NCBI GenBank assembly: GCA_051530055.1
Contig: CM121342.1
Span: 9,920,001-9,984,000, forward strand
From: Neoechinorhynchus agilis
Lineage: Eukaryota; Acanthocephala
Reading direction: 5' to 3'
DNA length: 64,000 bases
The notes beneath the pieces were generated by a model. It made no database searches, was not told the DNA's origin, and was given only the letters and a program-made list of their open reading frames with translations. Shown here piece after piece: positions 24,501-38,872 of this stretch (position 1 is the stretch's first letter; each line of letters begins with the position of its first letter). The position numbers were made by a program, and so were the translations under genes.

Positions 24501-27500
24501 GAAATGATTTTGTTTATACAACGTACACTGAAGGAAAACAAATCGGAATATGTAGAAGCAATCAATGAAACTCTTAGTCAAATTGAACTTTCCTTAGCAA
24601 ATGAAAATCATCCATTGATAAGCCAAATTAATATCGACACCTATGTTGACATTGTCTTCGTCGCTTTAAACCAACTGAATACACAGGTTAGATGATTTTA
24701 TTTTTAATAAAAAATTCAACTTTAAAAGGATGTACAAGTGCTAATTAAAGGCAACGCCACAGATTTTATATTATTTCTGTTTTCCCTACCAATCAAAATG
24801 ATTGCTAACTATGAAGCAATGGCTGATACTCAAGCAAATTATGAAATACGTGATCAGAAGGAAGCGTATCGATCATCCGAATTCTCAAAGCAAAGATTAT
24901 TTTGCAAGGTTAGTTACTCTCAGTTCTTTTTTCTTCATTATCACGAATAAATCGCAGTTATTTATTACGCTGGAAAATTTGCTTAGATTTATTTATTCCG
25001 AAAAAAGTCAAGTCGATATCATTATTAAACACGTTCCGGAATTCATTGAACTTGTTCTCTCAATAGATGCAATGCGTATTTACGACAAATGGGCTAAAAT
25101 GGTAAAATAATGTTTTGCAAATCTTATTCTATGTTTGTCTTCTTAGGCGTTAAACAAACTAATTCGTATTATTCTAGAGAATGAAAATTCTGAGATCCTT
25201 TTTGATAAAGCTATCGCATCACCAACAACGGAGGACGCCCTAAGGATAATTCGTTCTAAGGAAGATAACTCTGAGCGTGAGTATCGATTTTATTACTTCG
25301 TCCATGAATGAAATTTAGTTTACTTTGTACTATACACTCTAAGGAATCGATCATTGAATTCTGCTTTGTTGTGTGGATTCTCCATGTGACAACCTTGTGG
25401 CTCCTTGGAATGAATAAAAAAATTGACAACAGGTAGATTAATTTTCAAAACCACAAAAATACTTTGCTTGATTACTAAATGATATTGACGTTTAATTTTC
25501 TACATACATACTTGAATTGATTTAAATCGTTGATCAATTCAACTGATTTTATTATAATAAGCAACATGCAATTAATCTTAGTTTAAAACTTCAATTTCCA
25601 TACTCGGTTAGATATAAGCGTGTATTGTGTATAAAAGTGACAGTTTTACGTTAAAGTCTACATTATTGAGTAATTTTACAATTTAAAAACCATACTAATA
25701 ATTTTTGACAACTGAAAAGTTACCAAATAATTGATACTTGGACGTATTGTACTCGAGAAAGAAGAGGAAGCGTTATTATTTATAACTTTATTTTTCGAAT
25801 TTTCTAGGATCAAAGATTAACATATCGTTCTTTTTTTTGAAGTCTGGCCAGCACGGTTGTGTGCTCAAGAAAAATAATTAGCCGTAAAAAAGACCACACG
25901 TAGATACTGAATATCGTTTTATATTTTTGTTGGAGATTTTGGAGAATCCACGCGGTAGATTTTACCGTTGTAGAGGAGTACAGTCATTTAATCGTCGATT
26001 TATGTATCTCGGAGGATTTGGATAATCGCGTGGCCGCTGAGAATCAACTGCAATGTAAAATGATGACTGAAATGTATTCTCACTCGAACGAAGCATTTCT
26101 TGGAGCAGTTTTAGCACAAATGGACTTTGAGTTTTTATTTTGTTGGAAGGTATCACCGTTTAATCATAAAAATATTTTTAAACCTAATTTAAAGTGTTTG
26201 TCCCTGGACGCTGCCCCTATACGAAGAGAAACATTATTTTTTCCTCGAGAAAATTACGAACATTTGTTTCGAATTATCCAACTAATTCGAACTTTTCTGA
26301 AACTATGCAACATGCAGTGCAGTGGAATATATGATGGATTTCATCGAACAATGCGCATGACAAGTCGTGTAATTATTTATGAAGACGATGAGCATCATCT
26401 GAATTATATTTCAGTGAGTACCACTAGAATTTGGCATTATATGGAGAAAATCGCGCAGATTCAGGACGAATGCTCACTAGAAAAGGCAGCAAGCATAGTG
26501 AGAAAATCACATAACATAAATGATGATATTCAAATTGGATTTTCTACTTGTCACATGCAAGACGTAACAATAAGTTATCGCAGAAGTCATTGTTTTAAAA
26601 TATATTTTTAGAATCCAAAGATTGTTTCAAATGGAATAGATTTTAATCATATTCTATGTGAGCAAGTCACTGTTGTTACTTACAAAAAACAATTAGATAC
26701 CGCAGTGTCTGATGCAAAGGTATATTTTCATCGTTATTTATAGATCGTTTATCGAGATTTATTTTATGTTATTATTCGATTTTTAGAGTATGGTTTTTAT
26801 GTTAAATATGTCCTAAAATGCCAAATTTAATTTCTATGATTGTATTTATTCTCATTTCTCAATTAAAAAATCTCTCTAATACGTTCCTAAGGAAATAATT
26901 AATTTAATATTTTTTAGTTCGCAAGCAATATTGCATTTCCCACGAGCATTCCTAATTTACACGAAGTTCTATTGCATATACAGCAGTTGGAAACCGAATT
27001 GTTCTCAGATCCAACCCACAGACGACTGGTGATATATTGTGGCGAAATATTGGAACTTCTACCGATACATCCGAAAGTCGCCATGAAGATCATTGACGGC
27101 ATTTCGGTGCGCATACTCGCCTTAATTTATTATTTATCTTTTTGTTACAATTAGGCAGGAGAATGGAATTTATTCTTCGGTGATGAGGTTGCTTGTGGCA
27201 ATCTTCAATACTTCATCGAGGTGATCTTTCTCTTGTTAAAGGATTAAATAACGTGCTGTTCACAATTTAGACGCTGGTTGTTCTCCTAAATCCACTGGCC
27301 AACAAAAAAATCGATATTGACGATAGTATTTTGGAGAATTTCAGAGATATGTTTTACGCTCTTGGAGGTGTTGAAGGGCTTTGTCGAATTAAAAAATCCT
27401 CAAATAATGTGGTTTCGAATTCAATCAAATTAAAAGTCGTGGGTGGATTGACGTGAGTTCTTTGTTATTTCTTTAGTTTTCTTATATCTCTATTTAAGGA

Positions 27501-30500
27501 AAATCTTGTTTGATCGGAAAACTTCAACGCAAGACAAAACCAGTTTGGATATCGATAACAAACTGGTATCGGTTTGCAATGTTTTCTGGAGTTTGGTGCA
27601 TAATGAATTGAAGCCTCGGAGAGCTTATTGTCTAGAGAAATGGGTAATTTGTTTATTACTTCATTTGTGCAAAAGCAATAGCACAATTATATTTATTTTT
27701 TGTAGTTGTCGAATATGTGTTGTCCCTTTTTTGTGATCTAAATCTGATTTTATATCTGATCTGCGTAGGAATGGAACCGAAACCCCCCTTTTAAAATTGA
27801 TGGAATCACTTATTAGGGTTGTTCAAGGAGAATTTTTCCAGTTGGTAGGTCTTTGCCCATTCGTTAGACTATTCTCGGTAAAGTAAAAAAGAAAGTATAT
27901 GCCTTTAATCCTTCAAGGCTTTGCTTTTCATTTGCAGCCGTACAATTTATGGAAACTACTATAAAAAATGATATAAATATAACTTCGAAGAATTATCAGC
28001 TCACATTTCTGAAGAAAAAATCTTTGCTCTACGATCTTAAAGCACAATTGAATGCCGGGAATTTCAACAACGAATGCGTTCGTTTCACCTATATTATTTA
28101 GGAATCATCAGTATGCGCGATTTGTTCATTTTGCATTTCAACAATTGAACATATGCAAAAAATGAGCAGTTTACTTAGTAAGTTCAAACATGCAGTTGAT
28201 GAAGGCCAGTATTTCGCTTTAAAAACGTGACTTATTTTTTGAAATTCTAGTCCGTCGATGTAACCTCGACTTGATTGCAGGTACGTTGAACATTTACACT
28301 CTATTTTTGAACACACTGCTCAATTCCAATGATAACTTCGGTTAGATGATTTTTATAATCGGTTTTGTTATCGTTAAATTTCAGAAGGTGAAAGTTTTCA
28401 GTCTGTAATGGTCAATCAATTGTTAAATCCGAGTACATTTCTGGTTCAGAGCATGAACTGTGCATTTCTGTACCGTCTTTACATTTCCGATCAGATTAGT
28501 TTGCAAAGACACGTCTGCACGATAATGTCCTTCTTTTTCGTGGAACTCGTTAAATTGGACCAAAAAGAAAAACGAGGAGAATATGAACGTCACTGTCAAA
28601 GTATTCAACTCATTGCAGTTATGATTACGAAATCATACACGACATTTCAATCTTACATCAGTCATCATATTATTTTGGAACTCCTGGATAACATATATCT
28701 GGACTACATAGACCGAATCTGTCCATTGATTGCGAAGAACTTTACTGGAAACGGTGCAGAGTACAAAACACTTGCAAATTATACATTATGCATCCTGCAA
28801 CTCTCGACCGCAGCAATTAGCTATTTTCCTAAACATCACATCTCGAAATCGAATTTTTTCGAATTTCTTATCGAAACCATTGCCAATATTGTACTGCCTA
28901 AGGATTTTCGCGCTGATGTTTTCGAAGGCGATCCCGAGGAACTAATTCAATGTCCGTATTCATTTCATTTGTAAGTTATATTTTCTTTTATCTAAAATGA
29001 ACGCTATTGGTCCATTTGTAAGACCAATAGCGTTTCGTTTACGCACTATATTGAAAATTGTAATTCGCACTTTTCAGGATACACCACAAAAGTATATCTG
29101 CTCAATTCTTAAATTTGATTGATTGTTGTTCGATCAACAGTCAGGAATTGGATCGAATTGTATCGTGTGTGATGCAGCAGGAATTCCTGGATCAAATGTA
29201 TGGAAAAGGCAGTAAAAAATTAAAATTTAGCGACCGATTTCTATTGGACTCAAAAGGGGATGAAAACGTACCGTTCTTCAGAAAGCGGAAAAGTAAGGAC
29301 AGCGAAGTTGCGTCTTTGTCTAAACGAACAAGGCCGTTGCTCTCACAAGGATTAGGGGGATATTTGACTCCGAATGTGCCTCGAACTGATGCTTCACTAG
29401 CCGATCTTGTAGGCTTAATTAATCCGAACACTATGTGCTTCGCAAACTCTGTCATACAAATACTACTTTGCATTGGATCACTCGTAGATTATTTGACCAG
29501 CATTGACCTGGATGCCGATGGCTTCACGCCTCTTCGCATAATACAAGAACTGCTTGCGACTTTGACGAGTAGATCTGGGTCTCTAGGTCGCATTTATGGT
29601 CCTGGCATTCTGTGGTACCATTTCAAAATGCATAAATATGCGAAACCGGTGGTACAGTGCGATCAGCAAGACGCAGTTGAGTTCTTTACGTATTTCGGCG
29701 AGAAGTTGGACGAGCGGTTGGCTACATTGGGGATGCATGAACCCTTTAAAGGATTGTTCGAGAACGATACAATCGAAGTTTATGAGTGTTTGTCTTGTAG
29801 AAGCAGTCGAAAGTTTTGTGACAAGTTCAGAGTTCTGGGATTATCGGTGAAATACGACAGCATAACGGAATCAATGGATGAATATTTTAGCTCCAGTACA
29901 ATTAGTGATGTGACTTGTGACAAGTGCAAGGAAACTGTAAGTTACAAAATGAAACAATTTTTTAGGGTTTACTTTCTTAAATAGTGTGATCACAAGAAAA
30001 AAACGTTCATAGGAAGATCCTCGCCTTATTTATGTGTTCAGCTATTGCGATTCGCAATTTTAACTTTTGATGACGATTACTCAAAGGATGAAGCAAATGT
30101 CGTGGTAAATGTTCATTTCATTGTGCTGTTTCATCATTCATAATAATGCCCTTAAGCTTTGTTTATTTTTCACAGATAAGGCTTCTTATAATACCTAAAT
30201 AATGCGAGTTTGCTTATCTAATTATCATATTAACCGTTGATAATAAAAGCGATTTTGCTAAAAAGGCTCATTTTCGGTCCCGGAAAGTTCCAAAGTATAA
30301 GATTTTCGGCTTATCGTTAGCAATTAAAATCAGCAATAGTAATTTTTGATTTGGCTCCGCTGTTGTTTTTGGAACCAAAAGGACGTCGAATAAATTTCAA
30401 TTTTTTTCATAGGTTCCAAAGAATTTAAGCATAAAGCCTTATCTCAAAGAACCTTGCCAAAATAACGACGATAATTCTGAGGATATTCTATCAGAGTACG

Positions 30501-33225
30501 AACTTTTCGCATATGTGGTCCATATGGGCCATCGGAAATCCGGTCATTATTTGTCTCATGTCAATGGAAAGTTCATTAAAATCAGTCCAAATCATAGAAA
30601 ATGTGAAAACGAGTGGGTCGTTTTCAACGACTCTGCTGTTTATTATCACCCCGAAGACGACGATTCGAGAATTGCCGATGGTAAGCAATGCTCTTTTGGC
30701 TAAATAATAGTTTCCTATTCTCAATTATTAAGAGAAACCTTATATGGTCATATACAAGGCAAAGGAAATTGAACATAACAAATCAGTCGATGAATGGTCA
30801 GTTCACTCTTTTAAATATTCGTTAATAATAGGTAAATAGGATCAAACGCTCTACGCCACTATCTTACCGCATGGAGCGTGTAAGTACAATACTAACGCAA
30901 ATTGAGAGCTTAAAAGAGAAGGAAAGAGGTGATTTCTGAAATTTCAATTCTTTAATAGTTGTTAATTTTTACTAAATGGGGCAATAGTGCGCATCTTCCA
31001 TAAATGAAAAATCTCTAGATCTTTTCCGTGGATATTTTTATTATGTACTCTTTTGGACGTGTACATTGTTCTCAAAATACAAATTAGGAGAATTTTTAAA
31101 GGATTAATTTTACAAAAATCAATAATTTTACTTTCTCGTGCCAATTTTTCCGCTGAAAGCGCAAGTTGCTGATTTATTTTTAACCTAAAAACTAGATAAA
31201 AGGTTTCAGTTTAAAAGGTTTAATGTGTACGTTTTTCTTATTTTCTAGAACTGTATGCAACGTCTGAAGAAAAAGATTATCTCTTGGAAAACGTACCAAT
31301 TAGTCAAGAAAAGAAGCTTTTCACTTACGATGAAGCTTCTGTAATCAATGATGAAATAAAATGGTTTACTTATAAATGCCCAGACGTCTTCATTTCAAGG
31401 AAAATGGTTCGAAAAATCTTAGGAAATAATGACCATTTTGATATACTTCTTGAGAAAATTTTTGAACGGACACTTGTATGTCTTTATCAAGTCTGAAAAT
31501 TATATTATGATTTCTATCAACTTTCATAGATGTCTGATGGCTGTACAGAATGCTGCAGCGATGCCAGATATTGCGATAACATTGCTCTTTATCTAGCCAA
31601 CGAACTAATAAATAATCTTGAACGGATGCGGCAAGTTCCTAGTGCGAGGTAATCTATTTTCGGGAATATTTTTCGTAGAATTTTGGTTCGAAAATACGCT
31701 CCGATTCTCACATTTACTTGCAGTGTCTACAGAGGAGCAAAAAGAAGTTTAAGATGCTGCATTGCGGAAAAAATGGTTTCGTACTTGCTTGGTATAGGAG
31801 AAAAGGGCGCTGGACTTCTAGGGTAAGAATGCAAAATATGCCAAAATGCAATTTTGTCATTTTTTCTCGTTTCCAGAAATGTTAATAATGTTAATTTGCA
31901 AGTATTACAAAATTTCGACAACTTTTATTTTCCACTTTTTTCGTGTTTTGAGTAAAGTATTCTTTGGATAATTTCTAAAGCAACACGATTTTTGGAAAGA
32001 CACATTTTATAGAGAAAAACTCGTATGATTTAACGTCAATTTTTTTATCACATTTACTTTAAGAAATATCTTATATTCTACTTTCGACAATGATCGCCAA
32101 TTGTATTTGCTGGCAACCTTATGTTGGGCGTTGCTCAATTGTGTAAGTCTCATTATTGTCAACGATTTGGAATTTCCCCTTTCTTTGCCCTTACACAGGA
32201 AACAAGACTAGTATTTGAAGCTATCCTTCTTATTTTGACTGATATTCAATGTTTAACCGACGATGCAACCCGAAACTCAATTTCAGTTCTTAAATTGATT
32301 CGATGTCTTGTACGCAGCGAATCGTTCGATTGGAATTTTGATGAAATTGTGAAAATTGATCAACATCTAATCCATCAAGCATATCCTATCGCGATGCACT
32401 CTAAGAGTGATTCTGCTAAATGTCCTGACTTGGCGTCGTTTTTCTATTATGTGCTCGACACTTCAATCGGAAGTCTAGATTCTGTGCTCGCTGTTTTCGA
32501 AGACGACACTGGGCAATTACAATTCTTGGCGGAATTCTCTTATATACTCATGACCTATATTGATTCATTGCACTCGTTTCGATGTGCAAAAACAGATAAA
32601 ATTGGCGCCGAATCTTTTGTTCTAAAGACATCACGGAAATATCCGAATTTCTCAATGTTCTTCATTGCTGGATTTACGGTTAGTCATAAATTTACAAAAT
32701 TATAACAATAACTCAACAACTTCAGGAGTCTCTCTACAATCTATCGATGACTAGAAGTTCGAGTTTAGTAAAGATTAGAATTCTAAAGAGTTTATTTGAA
32801 AACTGTGACGATACGAACTTAAAGGATGTTGTTAAATATCTGCTCAACAATCCCCTTCACGGAATTTTTACTAAATTCCATACGGACTCCTATTCTTTGA
32901 GTGACACATTTAAATTTATTTCTGTGTTGATATTAAACATTTGTATTGAACAGTTAGGTTAAAATTATTTTATCCGTGAAAACCACTAATGTTTTAGTCT
33001 AATGATTGACGACGAATGCACAAAAAATAATGTAAAAAATGTACTAATCTCCGTATCGAAAAAAGACAACATAAAAGAGATTGATCCACAGTTCAGTGAA
33101 CTTGATTTTGAATTTAAGGTAAGTGAAACATTTTGTTAATAAATAACGTCCGTACTGCCGTTTAGAAAATTCATTCCAAATACGAGCATCTATTTGATGA
33201 TAAAGAGATGCAACAAATCTCTTGA
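21583..33225 (+). CDS. Large ubiquitin carboxyl-terminal hydrolase (USP9X/USP34-like)
   Basis: Deubiquitinase with about 30 exons and GT-AG introns mostly under 60 nt; the larger introns are 22657-23762 and 25277-25956. Start ATG at 21583; the last exon ends KEMQQIS at TGA 33223-33225, followed by AATAAA. The long N- and C-terminal arms are helical repeats. The N-terminal arm includes GQMENAP and LEKLEYYFRMFKKKLANEPF, as in USP9X. The catalytic domain starts at about 29400 with GLINPNTMCFANSVIQ (Cys box), then QCDQQDAVEFF, two CxxC zinc pairs (YECLSCRSS, VTCDKCKE), SPYLCVQLLRF, and the His box HMGHRKSGHYLSHV with NDS downstream (about 30510-30640). All catalytic residues are present. Total near 2,000 or more residues. 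Intron edges were read by eye. Confidence 0.85.
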
Positions 33226-34400
33226 ATAAAAATGAATAAAATTCATAGGAGTGCTAGAGATTAATCTTTTTGTAATCGCGATACGAAATTATCAACCTAA
33301 ATAATTTAGACAGGTGGTTTCGAACATAAATCATCACGATATTCATGACATAGCGTTAGTCGTTAAGGATAAAAATGCCTAGATAAATTCCGCGAAAAGA
33401 AAATTATATCCTGACTGTCATTAGCGGAAACAATTTTGCGGGTTAAAAATTTACTCATTAAATCACTACAAATTTTTTAAGTGAAATTTGCAATCTCCAT
33501 AAACAGCGACGAAACCATTTTAACCATAAAAATTGTTTCCTTCATCAAGTTAATTTTAAATAAATTGCACTTCTTACAAAAAGATCACATCGCTTTGAAT
33601 TACATCTTTGTTTATTTTCACATTTTAATTAAGTTGTTTTAATGACAACAAGATCATCAATGCCTCATTTTATCAATTCCCTTTTTAAATTTGAGTTGGA
33701 CTAAAAGATCACAATGCACTATTATTAATCTTAAAATCAAAGATGAATATATACTTCTCATAACGTTCCAATTATGTCAGATGTACGATCCCGAGCTGCT
33801 ATTTTAAACTACAATTTCTTGCTAAAAGTTGTTAAACGCCCTTTTAATGATTTCTAACATTTTTCAAGGGCACAATTCAAACCTGCTGTATATTTGCTGG
33901 AAAATCTGAAAATTCGATTAAAAGAATTAATCGCTTTATAATAAATCACAGATCCCAGAATTAAGATGTGCAACGATTTTCGCTTATTATTAATTAAAAT
34001 CATTGACGCCAATTGCATATTCCACCATGAATATATTTTTCACTTGCGGATCCTATAAACTCACATCGCAAATAAGAATTGTCTTGATTTTAAATCACAA
34101 ACGTAACTTTTGATCTTATTAACTTTTATATAAATATCTTGTAGAACTTTTAATATCGTTTTTTGTTACAAGGGCGTAGATCTAAAGTTCCTTTAGCGTT
34201 TTAGGACGCTTGCGAACTTTTCTTTGAATATTTTTATGAAGAACTTCGCACAATTCGCGATCGCTCCTCAATTGTTCAAACCAACCACGAGTATCCGTAA
34301 GATCAAACGGAAATATACACAAACCTTTCGCCTTCTCTTTAAATTGTTTATTTTTAACCTATTTTTCTTGCCTACGGCCGATTTTTTGGATAAGATATTG
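33226..34400. other. AT-rich intergenic region after the USP gene
   Basis: Polyadenylation-like AATAAA motifs sit right after the USP stop. Beyond them I see no coding region or named repeat. A short minus-strand open stretch around 34180-34330 (GLCIFPFDLTDTRGWF) is unassigned. Confidence 0.4.
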
Positions 34401-34429
34401 TTCAGTTTCGCTATTTAAAGGATACATTT

Positions 34430-35000
34430 TCCATGAATCCTACTTGTTTAACGAATGAATTTCAACTGGGTTTAAATCTACCAACGTAGCAGCGCGATGA
34501 CTGCAAAATAAACCGTCTCTTCGTTATCCATTCAGGTGAAATAATCCACGGCAACAAGGAAAAGGTACCCGAAGTTCGTTTTTGACCATTTGCTTTATGC
34601 ATTGTATTCAGAAGGAACGCCAGTAAGCACGGACGTGTAAGAAAATTCTCGAGATAATCTGTACGAAAAATCTGGGCTAATAAAACTTAAATCATTTGGT
34701 TTGAGTAGTTCTACGTTGTCTTGAATATCAAAAGCGAGATATAGGGTACGCCACGCGAGGAAATCAAGCAAAATACTTTTTTTAACCAATAACAAAAGGC
34801 TTTGAAAAAGGCAGCAATCGTCTTCTTTTCTCCTTACTGTCAAAATACTTCGAGTATTTTTCAAATTCGAAAGGTTCAATATTCTACAAATAAAGAACAT
34901 CATTGTGGAAAAAATCACAAGAAATATATTTTGAAACCTTCGCCCAAATGGGCTTTTAAAAGTATTCGGTTCATCAAATTTATTGATTTTCAAATCCATA
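34430..35000 (-). mobile_element. Fossil LTR-retrotransposon fragment (integrase-like)
   Basis: Minus-strand pieces resemble the integrase core region of Ty3/Gypsy-type pol (a YLFLVAVDYFT segment). The copy is broken and short. No LTRs are visible, and its age cannot be judged beyond being clearly old. Confidence 0.4.
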
Positions 35001-35177
35001 ACTCGTGGTTAACGAGAAGTTTAGAAGGACAAGAACGATTTGCATCCGGTGACCAAAGAGAATAAGAGCGGAGATTTTTTGGGGTATAATCTTTACGTAT
35101 ATTCATGGTTTGGGTTCATTTAAACACATGTAACGATTCTTTGCATCAAAAACTAAGATAATAATAACACGTTTTTA

Positions 35178-37760
35178 TTACCACACACCCAAACAAGGAC
35201 GGGAACCATGTATCTTTGGATTCGTGCTGTTTGATTGAGACTGGGGATGACGGTAGTTTGGAAAAAAGGAAGGTTTAGCGAGTGTGAAAAAGCTGCTAAG
35301 TGAATCTCTTGTGGAGTTCTGGGTAATCGTGATGTCGGGAGCGAAAGGAATTTTCACCTTGTCTTGCAGTGATTTTAGTAAATCTGAAAACCATAGTGGA
35401 TCACGATTCGACATACGAATCATTTTCCGAGGGAAAGAGATGCACATGCAATGGACTAAAGTATTGTGCAATGCCGCCATGGCTTTAGACGGGTCATTGC
35501 TGTATATAGAACTTCGGATTCCGGGTAGGGCATCCCTTACCTTGTTGAAGAAGGAGTGAGAGTGATGTTCACGTTTATTCCAGACCGGGAAAGGGTCGGA
35601 GGACTTTCCCTTCAGAGGAACAATTGGTCTAAGGAGGATGGTGCAGTGATCCGAGGTCGCGACGGGTGGGAGTTTAATGGGAGCGGAATATTTGGCTATA
35701 TTGGTAAGGATTTTATCTAGTTTGGATGAACCACGCGAGGGGAAGTTTACTAGTTGTAAGAGATCAGAGAATGACGGTGGAGCAGGGAGACGGTTGAAGT
35801 CTCCTAGAATCAGGAAGTGTTGAGAATTTAACGATAGTTTGTCATTAATTAAGGTATCGATTTGTTCAGATGTTGGGGCGGGAGTTGAGGCAGGGGGACG
35901 ATAAACACCGGCGACGGTCATTGCACGGTTGCCGTTACGAAGAGAAAGCGAGAGTTGAAGGTAAACCCATTCGAGATGTTCTGATATAAAATAGTGAGGG
36001 GTGGAGATGGTGTATGGTAAGGAGGACTTCAAGTAGGGGATGATGGCAGTGTCCTTGTTAAATTGGGAGAGCCAGGTTTCCGTAACGATGAGAATGTCGG
36101 CTTTGGTGGCCGTAGCGACTATGGGCAGCTCGTCGATTTTTGGTAGGATGCTACGAATATTGGTGCACATGATTGTAGGGAACGGCTGTTTAGGTGGGAT
36201 GCTCAGCAAGGAAATGGGTTGGAGGGGCGAGATGGGTGTCAAGTCGGGTGACCTTGTGGTTGACTGTTCATCTAGGGTGTAAGTGGATTGTTCAAGATCG
36301 GCCGAATTTTTTTAGGTTGGACCTCTGACAGAGTGAAAGTGAGTGACGTTAGCTATGGCTGCGGTGTCTTTGTTTGAGTCACTGAGCTGGGTTTCTGTGG
36401 TGACTAGTATGTCTGAGGTGTAACGATTTTCTGATAAGGGATGGAAAACGGTTGTATGTCTAATTTCTGTCAAGGAATAGCGGGTTCCTTTGGAGGTATC
36501 CAAAAATTTACGGCAGGAGAAGGCGTGTGTTGAACGGACGATAACTTATTGACTGTCGGGCTGGAAATATCCGGTAAGGGAGGGGTGATTTTAGTAAAAG
36601 AAAGCGTTTGGAGATGTAGGCAGAGGCAGTGTCACGAAACTGAAAGCTAACTTTTAGAAGGCGTGGACGAGAGCTAGCTGGATTATTTGATGGGATGCGG
36701 TGAACAGATACAGATGCCGGAAGGTTGTTATAAGGGAAGAGCGTACGGGTAATTTCGTTGAGATGTAGCAGATTGTGTTTCAACGCATTGAAACGGCTGG
36801 AAATTGGACATTCAGGAACTTCAGGAATACCGGAGATGAAGAGATCGTGAGATGGATCATATTTCTTATGTTTGTGTTAGGCGTGGCCAGAGAGAAGGCC
36901 GGATGTGTTAGGAACAACCCTCGATTTGTTAGGCGGACGATTTTGTGGTGCGCGAGAAGATTTCGGTGAGGGAGGTATTATCTCCGGTAAAATCTGCTGA
37001 GAGGGAGGCTGAAGGGTAGACTTGATTGAGAGGGAGCGTAGTCTTGAAAAGAAGGAATTCGACGAGCGGGATAAGGAGCTGCGCGGAGGGTGCATGTGAG
37101 GGAGGTAATGTGAGTCTGAACCGGAGGTTTGAGAATCGGGATTGAGTTAGGTCTAGGGTCCAGAGACGATTTATCATTTCCGGGTGTGGTTGGCATGTTT
37201 GGGTTGTCACAAGATAGTTGGTTGGCCTTGTACGGAAACAGGTCACGCTCTTTGTCATTAATTAGATTTGAAATTAACGAACTGTTGGGAGCTGGTAAGG
37301 GATCCTTGACAATTGTTTGGTTGTGTTTGGGGATCTACTCAGTAGAGTGGGATGTGTTGTGACGGGTGAAACGGGAGGAAAGAGGTCGGGGTGGTGGATT
37401 GATTCTGGTGATGGGCCGTTGTTGGGCATCAGATCGGGAGAAATCTGTACGATGGCTTCTGCTGTGATGTTCAAAGGCATGGTAGAAGGTGATATTTCGA
37501 GGTTAGCGTCGATCGTGGTCGCAAGTGCCCTGTTGACAACTCCAAAAGGCATTCGATCTGGTGCCAATTTGATCAGCAGCTTGGCGCAGCCGAACCCACA
37601 GATAAAGAACGGGCAAGGTTCTGGGATGTGCGTTGGGGCGATGAGGGTTGTTATCGAGCACCCTTGGCACGAGCCGGTGATCCTTTTGGAGGCTGGGTTA
37701 TGGGACTTTTTACCAGCCATGAAGGTGTTTGTAATAAACTCGACGTATTGCTTGTAAGAT
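35178..37760 (-). mobile_element. LINE fragment B (ORF1 and endonuclease, 3' end missing)
   Basis: Minus strand. The 5' part (37760 to about 36800) is a Pro/Ser-rich ORF1 with a Cys-rich segment (SCQGCSITTLI ... CGFGC). The 3' part (36242-35178) is an APE endonuclease: VPTIMCTNIRSILPK-type start, ADILIVTETWLSQFNK, AGVYRPPAS, LILGDFNRLP and the terminal SDHCTILLRP. The reverse transcriptase is absent. A second related endonuclease start (SDILVTTETQLSDSNK) lies at 36312-36503, so the copy is composite or internally duplicated. Several stops and frameshifts are present. Confidence 0.8.
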
Positions 37761-38098
37761 TTTAAATGCCGATAATCAATTTGATGCCGATAATCGATTT
37801 GATGCACGTAGAGGTCTTTAACGAGAGAGAGAACGTTGACGAGAGAGAACGTTGACATAATCAATGTTCCCCACGCGTCGCTTAGAAGTCGGGATGTTTT
37901 ATTTAAGATGAATATCGATTTTTTTTCAAAAATTGAAGCATTTTTGAACTTCATTAGTAAGCAAAAATGTGTTAGAAAATTTGGGTGTGATCGTTTTCCA
38001 GCATCAAGGTTTGAATCCTCGATCTTCAAAAGGCTTGAGAAGTTTTAAAGTGGAAGTTTATCTGAAAAACCATTATCCCAATGATAGCGCCGCTTTTT

Positions 38099-38473
38099 CT
38101 AGCGTACCAACAATTGAAACCGGAGATCGGTGGAATGCTTGTTTATTGCGGAAAATTTAAAAGAATTTATTAAATCCGATATTTTAGCACAATCTTGTGA
38201 GATAGGTGGAATGTAATCAAAATTTAAAGGTGCATATATCTTTAAGTTTATGTAATAATACGCTTTTTCGATATAAATGCACATGCCAAATATTTTATTC
38301 AACCCTTCGTTAGCTATACAATCATTGCTCCAATTCTGCGTCGTAGATTGCTGGTCTGCCCAATTTGGGCAGTCTTTACATGGCATCTCGATTAACAAAG
38401 CTGGACAATTTCTTACCGGCTCTGCAATGATCCATTGCCCGACCTCAGGATTCGATTCACATCGGAGTTCCAT
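38099..38473 (-). other. Unassigned minus-strand open frame with Cys-rich start
   Basis: Open frame of 124 codons with CESNPEVGQWIIAEPVRNCP and MPCKDCPNW near its start. It overlaps, near 38150-38215, a piece related to the palindromic repeat seen at 45180-48060. This is probably mobile-element debris, and no family is recognised. Confidence 0.3.
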
Positions 38474-38872
38474 TGATCATTAATGAATGGAACTTCTGGG
38501 TCGGCAAAATATTCGACCTCAAAATGGATAAGAGACCTTTGAATTAAGGTTTGCTTGGGGGTTACAAAAATTTAAGAGATTGAGGACAGTATCTTAATAT
38601 CTTCTGGTAAAGCATGAAATACCGGAGTTCCATTGCACAGGCATTAACTCGGTCATGGACCGGCTCCCGGAGCACAATAGTTTCTGTTATTCAATTATGT
38701 GCCGAAAGGAAACTTCGTCGTCCATTTCACTGTCCAAAATGGTAACTGCTCTCGACTCGTCTATTATTCGAACTTGAGATCTTTTAACAGGTACTTGAGC
38801 TCCATTAGATGGAATTAAGCTGATTCGATAAAGGCTTTGCGAATAGGAAGTGGTCAGGATCTTAAAGTGTTT

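Noticed and set aside
25277-25956. A TA-bounded insert in the USP gene at the second large intron
   Set aside because: A strong GTGAGT donor and a GCGGTAG acceptor give an in-frame GT-AG intron; the TA ends do not pair well.
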